Shown in pieces: positions 38,161-48,455 of a stretch of 64,000 nucleotides of DNA. Within the stretch, counting starts at the first letter, position 1; each line of letters starts with the position of its first letter. The notes under the pieces were generated by a model. It was not told where the DNA came from and did no database searches. It saw only the letters and a list, made by a program, of their open reading frames with translations. A program made the position numbers and the translations under genes. The DNA comes from Dromaius novaehollandiae (lineage: Eukaryota > Chordata > Aves > Casuariiformes > Dromaiidae): contig NC_088112.1 of the NCBI RefSeq assembly GCF_036370855.1, positions 14,314,469-14,378,468 on the forward strand, given 5' to 3'.

Positions 38161-40117
38161 GGCTGCTCCTGGGGGGCAAAGAGCCAGGCAGGGGTGAGCA
38201 GGGAATGGCCGAGCGCGGAGGGTGCAGCACAGCCCAGTCTGTGCAGGGGGTGGCTGCGCTGCCGGGGGGCACCAAGGCAGTGCCACAGGTGCAGGAAGCG
38301 GTGTCCCCGCTCCGGTGCCTCCAGGCACTCCACGCAGCGCTCCTGCACAAAGCGCCCGTGCATCTGTTCCCCATTAGCCGCTGTTGCGCTAAGCCACCGT
38401 GAACTCCGCTACCAGCATCGCCCTGAAACTGATCCACCAACTGCTGCTGGCTCCCAGGCTGGGAAAGCACTCCAGGCCCGGCCCCGTGCGTGGGGGACCC
38501 CCTGCCCCTTCCCCACCTGGGCCGGCCCCCGGCCACCAGATAAAAGTGAGTTATGGGCTCGGCACTGCCTTCCTGTAACCCCGGCGCCTCTGCGCTCCTG
38601 GGAGCGTGGGCTGGGGAGCTGCAGCCCCGGGCCCTGCTCTTCGCCTCCCCCGTTGCCCCACGGCACCCAGCCCCGCTCCCCGGCCGGCCCCGCGGGGAGT
38701 GTGGGCAGGCAGGGGCTGCAGCTGTCTCGCCCCCTCCCTCCCGACGGGCTGTTCGCTGGGTCTAGGGTTTCACCTCGTCTCCTCCGCTCCGGCGAGGGCT
38801 GGGCTTTGCCGGGCCGTTAGCCCCAGGATCCTGTTTCCTTCTCCGGCTTCCAGCTGCACTGGGAGCTCCCACAGGGAAGGGGGGCAGGCCCCCACCCGGC
38901 CCGGGAACCCGCTCTCACCCGAGCAGCCCTGGGCAGGAGCTGCGAGCAGGACTGGCCTGGTGCCAGCCGGGCCCAGGGCGGCTGCACCCGGTGCCTCTGA
39001 CTCTTGCCTGGATGGCTCTGCTGCACGGGCACCAGGGCCAGGCCTGGATCCCGGCTCTCGGGGGCCAGGGTCCGGCTCAGCCACCTCGGCAAACTCGCAG
39101 GCTGCCACCAGAGAGCCCTTCGTGGGTGAGACCTGCTGTGGCGCTGCCCACGCCAGGAGCCCATCAGCACACAGAGCCCTCCCAGGCCCCCTCCTCTCTG
39201 CCCCGCCATTGCTGCCCACGGTGCCCCCACTCATGCAGCCCTGGCAGGGCTGCCAGAGGGGGACCGGTCCCTTGCAGCCTCCGTCCCCCCAGCCCTGCTT
39301 GCTGAGGGGCCCTCTGGCCGGCGGCAGAGCCTCCCCCCGCTCCCCCGGGGCCGGCAGAGGCAGACGGACCACCAGCAGGTGTGAAACCTGCCATGTCCCA
39401 GCAGCCTCCATGCTCCGGCGAAGGATCCCAGCTGTCTGCTAATGTGCCAGAACCAATGCATTTATCACAGCCCTGAATGGGGCATTCACATGCCGGAGGG
39501 CAGACTGCCTGGGCAGCCCGCAGGGCCGGCCCCGGCTCCCCGCCAGCATGCCCTGGCCAGGGCCGCCGAAGGAGCCGGCTTTCCCCAGCCAGCCCCGGGG
39601 AAACGGCGCGAAACAGCGCCTGGGCGCAGGACTGGGGTCGAGCCGCAGCGGCGCCCTGCCTGCGCGCCCGTCCGGCGGTGCCGTGGTGCTGGGGTGGCTG
39701 CACCGGGGACACCAGGCTGGGAGGCAGGCAGCACCCGCTGCCCGGCGTGGTTTGCAGCGTGCCGCCCCGCTCACTCGCTCCTGTTTTCACGGCTTGCCCA
39801 GAAAACGGAGCCATGGCCAATTGGGAAGGCTGGGGAGGGCTGTCGGGTGCTGGAGGGGGCACGTGCGTGCCCAAGCCACCGAGTGCTGCTGTCATCACCC
39901 TCCCCCAGGCCTGCAGGGCCCTCTCCGCCCCAGCTAGGGAAGGTGGACGCCGGCCGCTGGGGGCACGGCCGCGGCGGGCAGGAGCACCGGCACATGCCAG
40001 CCGCGGCGCCCAGAGCCGGCCCTGCACTGTGCCGCAGCGGGGCTGACCGGGCACGGGGCAGTTCAGGCCACAGCCAGGCAGGGGAGGCAGCCACGGCCCC
40101 GCAGCAACTGCAGGCAG

Positions 40118-40310
40118 TTTTTATTGTTTAACATTCCTGGTATTTTCTGTCAGGGCTGAACCAATTGTCCTTAATCCGCCAGGCTCTGCTGGCCAAACAA
40201 GTGCGGCTGAGCCACCGGCATCTCGTCCCCACGAACAGGCCCCTTTTGTGAGGGGGATTTACCGTGTAGCCCAGTAAATCCTGCTGGTTTCCTGAGGCCG
40301 CATTCCCACA
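40118..40310. promoter_or_regulatory. Candidate regulatory element with FOX and TEAD-like sites
   Basis: AT-richer island in GC-rich DNA: ttattgtttaacattcc (40121-40137, a FOX core next to a TEAD-like acattcc), ttaatcc (40170-40176), ccaaacaa (40193-40200, FOX on the minus strand) and gcattccc (40300-40307). Composition and motifs are visible; function is inferred. Confidence 0.35.
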
Positions 40311-40935
40311 CGCCCTCCCCCAGCCGCTGCCGGCCCTGGCACCGCTCACCCGGCCCACAGCACCCTGCCTGCTGGGGGCTGCGTGGCCCGGATGCCTGGG
40401 TCTCTCCTGAGCAGCACCCGCTTAGCCAGGGCCGGGAGCCACGGCCCCAGGGAGATGCCAGGCAGGGGCCAGGCCCTCCTTGCGGCTTTTGGTGCCATGG
40501 GCTCAGAGACACCTTCACTTAACGACTCTCGGCTGTAGGGCCAGGAGTTCCTGGTGTCTTTTCTCCCCGAAACAAAGGCGATGGGATTTTATCTGTGAGG
40601 AGAATCTGGCTTTTGTGAGCTGCAGAGAGCCTCTGCCCCGGGGCTGGTACTGCCCGGCAGGGAGGGTGAGGGGGGCAGGCATCAGGCCCCTGCCTCCCAC
40701 CGCTGCCCCTCTGCCCGCTCCTGCTGTGCCCAACCCCAATGGCCCACGTCCCCTGTCCCGCATCCCGTGTCCCCTGCCTGTGTCCTGTGCCCCACGCACA
40801 CTGCCAGTGCCCAGGCTGGAGGAGGAAGGGCCCCATGGGCCAGAGGACGGTGCAATGGGGCCCACGGGGACCCACGCATGAGCACCCTGCGCAGTGAGGA
40901 AGGGGTCTGTCCTCTCCCATGGAGCCGTCCAAACG

Positions 40936-41567
40936 CAAGCAGTCCCTGGACATGTGCACATATGCACATGCACCCTACACACAGCCCCTATACACCCCCC
41001 AAGCACTCACAGCCCCCACCCAGCACAACCCCCTATGCGCACAGCTCCCCAGTGCACACATGTGCTCCTGCATACAGACACACACAGCCCATTTGTGCAC
41101 ACCCCCTCATGCACACATACACCTCATGGACAAGCACACACATACGCAAACACACACAAACATGTCAACATATACCTCCCTTGCACACCCAGCATGCAAG
41201 CTTCTACAACCCCCATGCATGTGTGTACACACACCCCCCGCACCTCTAAGCCCTGTGTGCACATACACCCCTGTTCATGCACACACCCCAACAATGCACA
41301 CACACACCCCCATGCACACCCCTTCTGTGCACACACACACCCATTCATACCCCCATGCACACACCCATACACACACCCACGCACACCTGTGCATATACAC
41401 TCCACCACACAGCCACGCACTCACACACACACACCCATGCACACACACATCTCCATGCACACATACACACACACGCACACACCTCCTTGCACACAGACCC
41501 CCCACACACATCCCCATGCACACACATTCACGCATGCACACACACACGCACACACAACCCTCCCGGC
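40936..41567 (+). repeat. CA-rich imperfect simple repeat
   Basis: About 630 bases dominated by short (CA)n runs broken by tgcac, ccccat and tacac words, pyrimidine/purine-alternating and therefore potentially Z-DNA forming. Translation gives His/Thr/Pro-only open frames, plainly not genes. Confidence 0.85.
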
Positions 41568-42539
41568 ACGCTCCCTGCACAGGGCAGAGCCGCCCCCGCC
41601 CCGGCTCTGCCCGTGGCTCTGTGCTCCAGCCGGGCTCCGGGGCAGCCCGAGCCAGGGGTCCCAGCTGCAAGCCCCCTCGGCCCTGCCGCGGCCCCGCGGC
41701 CCCCTGTGCTCCGCCGCCATCCCCAGTGCCGCGCGGGGCGGCAGGGGAAGCCGGGCTGCGAGCCCCATCTCCTGGTGAGCAGGAGCAGCTCTGTGCAGAG
41801 CGGTGCAGAAATGGGACTGGACGGGCAGCTCTGCCACTTGGCTCAGCCCGGGCTCCTGGGGATGCAGGGCAGGTGGGGGGCTCGGGCTGCAGAGCCGTGT
41901 TGCGCCCCAGCGCAGACCCTGGCCCTACCGGCACGGGAAGGCTGCCGGTGTGGGCGCAGGAGCCAGGCAAACCCAACTGTGTCTCGAATGGCCGGAGCAA
42001 AGCCCGGTGGTGCGCCAGTGCGGAGACACCATAGGCATCCACAAGCCGGGAAGGGGGGAGATGCACGCAGGGACCCCCAAGCGCTGTGAGCGTGGCCACA
42101 CCGCGGCGCAGCGTGGCAGGGCGCCGGGGCAGGGGCACGGTCTCTGCGGCAGGGTGCCAGGCAGGCTGGCGCCTGGTATGATGGCCCTGGGGGTGGGTGA
42201 GTGTCTGCTGCAGGAGCTGGGGGATGGGAGCGCCTCTCTCCCTGGGGGCTGGAGGGAGCAGGAGACTCCCCAGCATTTGGGGCAAACCTGCTGCACAGAG
42301 CAGCCCCCACGGCCAGCACCCAAACTTGCCTGGAAGCCACCAGCCCCCTCAGCACTCGGGGCTGTGCTGAGAGCTGCGTGGGACTAGGGGGTAGGGCATC
42401 CCAGAGCACCCAGCAGGGAAACCCGGGGGCAGAGCAGAGCACTGAGCCAGGCCTCTGCCACTAAGCCAGGGCCCTGGGCAGGGAGAGCAGCACCCTGTGC
42501 CAGTCCCCTTCTCCCAGAGAGGGCAGATCTGGGGGTCCT

Positions 42540-42985
42540 GTCCCTCCGTGTCCTGCTGGTCCTCAGCATGCCAGCTCCAGGGGTCCCATCCCCCTGTGCC
42601 CTGCTGGTGCCCAGTGCATTGGCTTTAGAGGTCCTGTCCTCCTGTGCCCTCCTGGTGCCCAGTATGCCAGCTCTGGAGATCCTTCCCCCCCCATGCCCTG
42701 CCAGTGCCCAGTGCACCAGCTCTGGGGGTCCCATTTGCCCGTGCCGTGCTGGTGCCCAGCGTGCCAGCTCCAAGGATCCCATCCCCCTATGCCCTGCTGG
42801 TGCCCAATGCACAAGCTCTGGGGTCCCATCCACTCACACCCTCCCAGGGCCCAGTGCATTGGTTTTAGAGGTCCTGTCCCCCCTGTGCCCTGCTGGTGCC
42901 CAGTGCACCAGCTCTGGGGTCCCATCTGCCCGTGCCCTGCTGGTGCCCAGCATGCCAGCTCCAGGGGTTGCATCCTCCCATGCAT
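42540..42985 (+). repeat. 48-bp minisatellite, about 9 copies
   Basis: The word ccctgctgg or a close variant recurs at about 42551, 42599, 42647, 42696, 42744, 42792, 42839, 42888 and 42935, a spacing of 47-49 bases. Each unit also has a ccagtgca-type word and a gggtcccat- or ggtcctgtc-type word. Because 48 is a multiple of 3, all frames stay open and give long repetitive but meaningless ORFs on both strands. Confidence 0.85.
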
Positions 42986-45900
42986 CAGTGTGTGCTGGGG
43001 CTGCTCACGGCCCGCCTGCCTCTGGGGCTGCCCCCTGCCGGGGGGTGCAGCAGGCCCCTGGAGGGGGGAGCAGGCCAGGCAGGGAGGCTGCAGCGCGGCA
43101 GGGCCTGCGAGGCCGGGGCTGCCGCAGCATGAGGAGATGGCAGCCCCGTCTGCCTGCGAAGCAGGGCCAGCCCCGGGCTGCAAGCAGGGTGCAGCGGTGC
43201 CGCCAGCATGCAGAGGGGCTGCGCCTGGCTCGCTCCCCACGGCTCCATCCCGAGCGGTTTCCAGCCTCGGTCTCGGGCCTCGTGAGCCGCTTCCCAGGGG
43301 AAAGGGGCCCCCGGCAAGCCCTCTGGGCAGGATGCTCCTCTCCTCCTCTGCTTCCTTCCTCTCCCCCGGCCTGGCCAGCCCTCCCCCATGCCCGCCAGAG
43401 CGCCTTAACCCTTTCGCCCGTGCTCGCCGGCCACGCGCCAGCCCTCGGCCCCGGCTGCCAGCCACCCCGCCCGGCCCTTTGTGTGCCAGGGCCGTGCCGC
43501 TGTGGCTCCCCGGGGCCGCGCTCCCCGCTGGGCCCCAGCAGCCGCCTGGCCTCGCTCCCCCGCCACCGCAGCCCCCCGTGAGCCCCAGCCGGGGCTCTGC
43601 ACGCCTGCTCCGGGCGCCCGGCCGCGGCCGGTCTCCAAGTGTCTGCCGGGGATTGGACAGCCGCGGCTGGGCCGCCTTCTCCCCGGCGGCTGCTCTGCAG
43701 CAAGCCCGGCTGTGCTGCGCCGTGCCGCGGGCCCGGGGCCTCCAGAGGGAGCCCGCAGCGGCGCACGGCACCCGCTGCCGGCGGCCTAAGCGTCCGCAGG
43801 CGAGCAGCCTGCCCTGGCTCCCACCGCGCATCGCCCGCAACGCGGGAGCCAGGAAGCAGGGCTCGGAAACGGGGCGGGGAGAGGAGGCCCGGGGTGGGGG
43901 GGGCTCGCAAACGAAGCCCAGCGCCAAGGGACGCCCTCTGCGTGAGGCCACCGGGCATCTCGGCTCCCTCCCTGCACCCGCAGACAAAGCCCCGCGCAGC
44001 CAGTGGCTGCCCTTGCGCTCCCCCCCCCCCCCGCGCTGCACATCCGGGCCAGGAGCGTGCAGGCGAGCGGTGCCATTTGCCTGCTCCCATGCCGGAAAAG
44101 AGGAGCTGGGGAAGTTCCCCTTCCTGCTGGGCTCTGGATGCGGCACAGGAAAAGGTGACACAGCAGAAGCAAAGTGCATCTGAGGGCAGGGTGAGCTGCG
44201 GGGCTGCCGTGCGGGCAGGCCGCCACGCGCGCCCCATCCTGCCTGCCGAGCCCGCGGCTGCCCCGGCCCTGTGCCTGGCTACACCCGTAACGAAATGGCT
44301 GTGGAGGGTGGCAGCACGAGGGGACCCACTCGAAATGGCTCCCCCGCTGCCCTGGGACCCTCGGCAGGGAGGTGCCCCACGGGCGGCAGGGCGGGGAGGT
44401 GCCTTGGGGCTGCTGGGGAGGGGGTGGATGCTACGTCCCCATCCGCACCAGCATCCCCACACCCGTGGGGCTGAGCCGCCTCGCCCGGCTCCGCAGCCTC
44501 GCCAGGCTGCGCGGGTGCTGCGAGCGGCACAGGGGAAGGCCGGCGGCGGGTGTGGACTTTGGTGGGGTGGGTCAGACACCTAGGTGAGAATGGGCTCCGT
44601 CACATGGCCGGCACTTCCTGGGGCTCGGGCTGAGGCCCGGACGCCCGCTGCAGGCGGCCTGACATCCCCCTGCTCAGCAAACACAAGAGGAGGAAAGTCA
44701 GCAGAGCAAGAGGGAAAATTGGTGACAGTTTGGGGCACAGGGGCAGCTCCTCTGTATTGGGAATGCTGTCTTAAAACCCTTCGCAGCACCACGTCTGCTC
44801 TCATTTGCTGCGGGTTTTTGGCCAACTAAAGCATGAGGGAATGAACATGGGGAAACAGCTCCTCCAAACACACTCGCACTCATCCTGTGCAGAGCCCTGC
44901 ATGCCCCCGGGGGGGTTATAAATAAAATCATTAGTTTTATTTTGGGCATGTGACGGAAACGCATGTGGCAGGTTACTCCAAAGAGGAAGAGAAAGTTGGC
45001 TCCCAAGCCATCGCCTCAGCCGAGTTGGGGCACGCGGTATCACCATGAGTGGAGACAGGCTGTGCTGGAGCTACGTTCCTGAGTGGCTTTGGGAAACGGT
45101 GCAAACCAGGCCGCTTGGCAGCCCTCACGCCAACAGGGGTGCTGCCCCATCGCTGCCGGCGCGGGAGCGGACCCGGCAGCCTGAGAGGCGTTTGGGGCAA
45201 GGGCTGCCCACACTCCGCTTGTACAGTGCCACGCGCATCCTGCTTCCCCACATTGCTGCAGCGCACCGTCAGCGGTGCGCGGGGCGAGACTGCCCGTGGG
45301 CAGGCTGGGTCACCGGGCTGGCCCAAACCCCAGGCTGGGGACCTCTTAGGTATAAACAAGCCGTGAGGAAAACCTCCGGCTGCGGTGCTTCCTGCCGAGG
45401 CACTCCACCCTCCGTGGGTGTGCTGGGGAGGCGAGAGGTACAAACGAAACCAAACAAGGCAGTTTCACTGCAGGGCGACACGCGCCCATGGGATGGGGGG
45501 GACAGTGGTGATGGTGTGACACCTTTGGGGTGGCCGCTGGGGACAAACGAGTGCCCCAACCCGTGGGGCGAGAAGGGGCCAGGATGCCCGGCGGGAGAGG
45601 CAGCGCCCAGCAGCTAGGGCAGGACAGTGCGGCGGAGCCAGACCAGAGGGGATGAGGAGGGTGTGGAGGAACCCACAAGCCCGCAGCACCTGCTGGAGCA
45701 GTGGGATGTGCGGAGAAAGCCACCAGCCCTAGATGAGCGACGCGCTCGGGAGGGGAAGAGACGCGGTGCGGTGGCGGCGGCCTGCAGGCCGGATCCTGCC
45801 CGCCGCGTCGACGTGCCAACCCGCAGCCGCTCCGGGACGCTATTTTCGCCGCGGGCGGGCTGCGTGCGAGGCCCGCACCGCCCTGCCTGAGTGTGCAGAG

Positions 45901-47279
45901 AGGCTGCACCGGCGGCGCCCCGGGGCCGCCCGGCAGCCCGGGGCCGCGCAGCCCGGCTCGGCGCGGCGGCTGCGGCCGCGCCGCTGCCCTGCAGGGGAAG
46001 GAAGCGCGGCGCAAACACACCAGCGGCTCCTGCACAGCTGGGCCGGGGGGGAAACAAAGGGCAGCGCCGTGCGGGGGGAGCGGGCGAGCGCGGCCGAGCC
46101 CCGCGGCGGCACCCAGCGCGGCACCCCGGGGGGCGCCAGCCGTGCCCTCCCCCAGCGCCGGCGCCGGGCAGCACCGCCCCGGTGCCACATCCATTTACTG
46201 CCCCGGCCGCTGCCCCCGGCGCGGTCGCCCCCGCCCCGCGCGCCTGCGGAGCCGGTGCGGCGGCGGCGCGGCAGCCGGGACCCCGCGCCGCGCTCCTCGT
46301 CGCGGAGACCCCGGCCCCCACCTGGAGGTAGCGGCGGGGCCGCCGAGCCCCGCGCAGCGCCGGCCGGGGGGGCTCGCTAATGGCCGCCCCGCCGTGCGGG
46401 CGGGCGGCGGCGGCGGGGGGCGGCGGGGGGGCGCTCGCCGGCGGCCCGCGCTGCCCGCAGCGGCGGAGCCAGGCGAGGACGGGCAGGCCGCGGGCGCCGC
46501 TCGCTCGCTCGCTCCCCGGCGGCCCTGCGGAGGCGGCCGCGGCCGGGCCGCGCCGGCGGTGCGTGAGGGGGGTGCGCGGCGCGGGGGCGCCGGGCCGGGC
46601 CTGGCCCTGCGGCGCAGCGCAGCGGACAACGCCGGCGGGTGCCCGGTAACCCGAGCACCGTGGGGGAGGGCCGCGGCCCGCGCCCCCCCGCCGCGCCGCG
46701 GCTGCCCGGGCCGGGGAGGGGCGGGTTCCCCGCGGCCGGCGGGCAGGAGCCGCTGCCCACCGGGCGCCCCGGCGGGGTTCAGGGCCCGGCCGCCTCCATT
46801 TTGTTCGCGCCCGCTCCGCAGCCGCAGCCGCTCGCAGGCCCGCGACCCGCTCGGCGGCCCCGGGGACGGGGAGGGCGGCGGCGGCCGCACGGGGCGCCGC
46901 GGCCCGCAGGTGAGGCGCGGCCGGGCCGGGCCGTCCCGTGCCGTGGCGTCGCGGCGGGGCCGGCGCTGCCCGCCCGGTGCCCGGTGCCCGCCGCCGCCTA
47001 AGATGGAGGCGGGGGCGGCGGGCCCGACGGCGCGGGGCAGCGGCGGGCCCGCCATGTGCGGCGGGGCCGGGCCGGGCCGGGCCGCAGGTGGGGGAGCCGG
47101 GCCGCGCCGGGCCGGGCCAGGCCGCGCGCCGGCCGTTGGCAGCGGGCGCGCCGGAGGGGGGCAGCACTGAGCGGCCCCCCCCGCCCCTCCCCCACCCCCG
47201 GGCACGAGGCGCGCGCGGGAGGGGGGCGCCCGGAGGGGGGGGCGCGGGCGCGCGCGGGCGCGCGCTGATTGGCCGCCGC

Positions 47280-47496
47280 TGAACCCCGAGAGCGGGCGCG
47301 GAGGGCGCGCGCGCAGGCGCGGGGCGCGCGGCGGGGGCGCGCGCCGGCGGGATGGCGGCGACGGGCGCGCGCATGCGGGGGAGGGAGGGAGGGAGGCGGC
47401 GGAGGAGCACTGGCGGGGCCTGGCCGGGCCGGGTCGGCGCGTCTCCTTCTGGGCCCGCACCGGGGGCAGGCGGCGAGCCGGCCGCGGCGGCCGCAG
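47280..47496 (+). other. NSD1: NSD1 candidate non-coding exon 1
   Basis: Ends at the donor ggccgcag/gtgagc after 47496; the 5' limit is arbitrary. The matching acceptor tgccccgcag precedes 47695, giving a 198-bp intron. Other first exons upstream are possible. Confidence 0.4.
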
Positions 47497-47699
47497 GTGA
47501 GCGGGCCCCGCGGGCGCGGCGCCCCGCGGGCGGCGAGGCCGCGCCGGGCCGCGGCGCCGGGCCGCGGCCTGGGCCTGGCGCGGCGGCGGCGGGCGCCCCG
47601 CGCGGGGCCGGCGGAGCGGAGCGGAGCGGGCCCCGCGGGCGCGGCTGCCATTTTGGAGCGGCGGCCGCTGACCCCATTGTGCTGTGCCCCGCAGGTTGA
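47352..47699 (+). other. Upstream ORF in NSD1 leader
   Basis: An ATG at 47352 in a strong context (G at -3, G at +4) opens a frame that ends at TGA 47697-47699, 15 bases before the NSD1 start. Spliced (47496 to 47695) it is 49 codons; with the 198-bp intron kept it stays in frame and is 116 codons including the stop. It exists in the mRNA only if transcription starts upstream of 47352. Confidence 0.4.
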
Positions 47700-48455
47700 T
47701 GCCCGCGGCCCGGCATGGAGCAGGCCTGCGAAGTGAGCCGCCGGAGCTGCCTCGTCCCCTTCGGCACCTCGCTGGCGGCCGCCGAGGCCAAGGGCGGCCC
47801 CTTCGGCGAGGGCCGCGGCCCCGAGCCGCCCGCCATGCAGCTGGCCGCCGCGGCCGCCAAGCCCGTCTACGGCCAGGACCCCTCGTCTTGCTACATCCCG
47901 CTGCGGCGGCTGCAGGACCTGGCCTCCATGATCAACGCCGAGTACCTCGGCGGCGCCGCCGACGGCGCTGAGGCCCTGCCCGACCCCGGCTCGCCGCCGC
48001 TGCGCGCCCCCGCCGCGCAGGACCCGGCGGGCGGCGCGGACTGCCCCGGCCTGGTGGCCGACGTGCCCCGCGGGGGCCTGGCCTTCCCTCTGCTCCTGCG
48101 GGACGGCGAGGAGGAGGAGGAGGAGGGCGCCGAGACGCCGGAGGAGGAGGAGGAGGAAGAGGAGGAGGACGACGACGACGAGGAGGAGGAGGAGGACGGG
48201 GAGGAGGACGCGGAGGAGGCCGAGCTGGCCGCGGCCGGCTCGCGGGAGCGCGGTGGCGTGGCGGAGCCGAGCCACGGCGGCGCGGGCCGCCCCGCGGGGC
48301 TGCCCGGCTGCCGGGACGCGGCGGCGCGGGAGCTACCCCCGCCGCCCTGCCCGCAGCGAGCGCCGGCGGCGCCGCCCGAGCCCCCGGGCAGCCCCGGCGC
48401 GCTGGGCAGCGCGGCCGAGAAGCCGGAGCCTTCGGCCACCGCCGCCCTGCAGCTC
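47695..48455 (+). CDS. NSD1: NSD1 first coding exon, N-terminal 247 residues
   Basis: NSD1 is a nuclear H3K36 mono/dimethyltransferase with PWWP, PHD and SET domains; only its N-terminus is here. ATG 47715; donor ctgcagctc/gtaagc after 48455, phase 0. MEQACEVSRRSCLVPF and residues 52-78 (YGQDPSSCYIPLRRLQDLAS to EYL) match the human NSD1 N-terminus almost exactly, which fixes the identity. After that the sequence diverges: residues 130-170 hold about 33 acidic residues in 41, and the rest is Ala/Pro/Gly-rich. The human first coding exon is longer (about 309 codons, from memory), so about 60 residues are missing or encoded elsewhere. The PWWP domain is beyond the window. Codon third positions are almost all G or C. 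Confidence 0.88.
48102..48224 (+). repeat. GAG/GAC trinucleotide-rich coding tract
   Basis: Imperfect (GAG)n/(GAC)n inside the NSD1 coding exon, encoding the acidic tract at residues 130-170. Strand-asymmetric and purine-rich, so prone to length variation. The minus frame reads as poly-Ser and is spurious. Confidence 0.85.

Larger units (their letters stand above)
38160..45700. other. FGFR4-NSD1 intergenic region
   Basis: About 7.5 kb with no recognised gene. It holds AT-rich islands near 39430-39490 and 40118-40310, a CA-rich tract, a 48-bp minisatellite, GC-rich sequence at 43.0-44.6 kb, and an AT-rich spot at 44915-44945 with a perfect inverted repeat AAATAAAA/TTTTATTT (44920-44927 and 44935-44942). 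The long open frames (for example 42693-44183 + and 42563-44179 -) are repeat or GC artefacts. Confidence 0.6.

Noticed and set aside
40894-42089. His/Thr/Pro-rich open frames in three plus frames
   Set aside because: Direct translation of the CA-rich repeat.
42563-44179. 538-codon minus-strand and 496-codon plus-strand open frames
   Set aside because: They come from the 48-bp minisatellite and adjoining GC-rich DNA; period a multiple of 3, no homology or splice support.
45614-47860. 748-codon minus-strand open frame across the NSD1 CpG island
   Set aside because: Composition is Pro/Ala/Arg/Gly, the DNA is so GC-rich that stops are rare in all frames, and it overlaps the true NSD1 start on the other strand.
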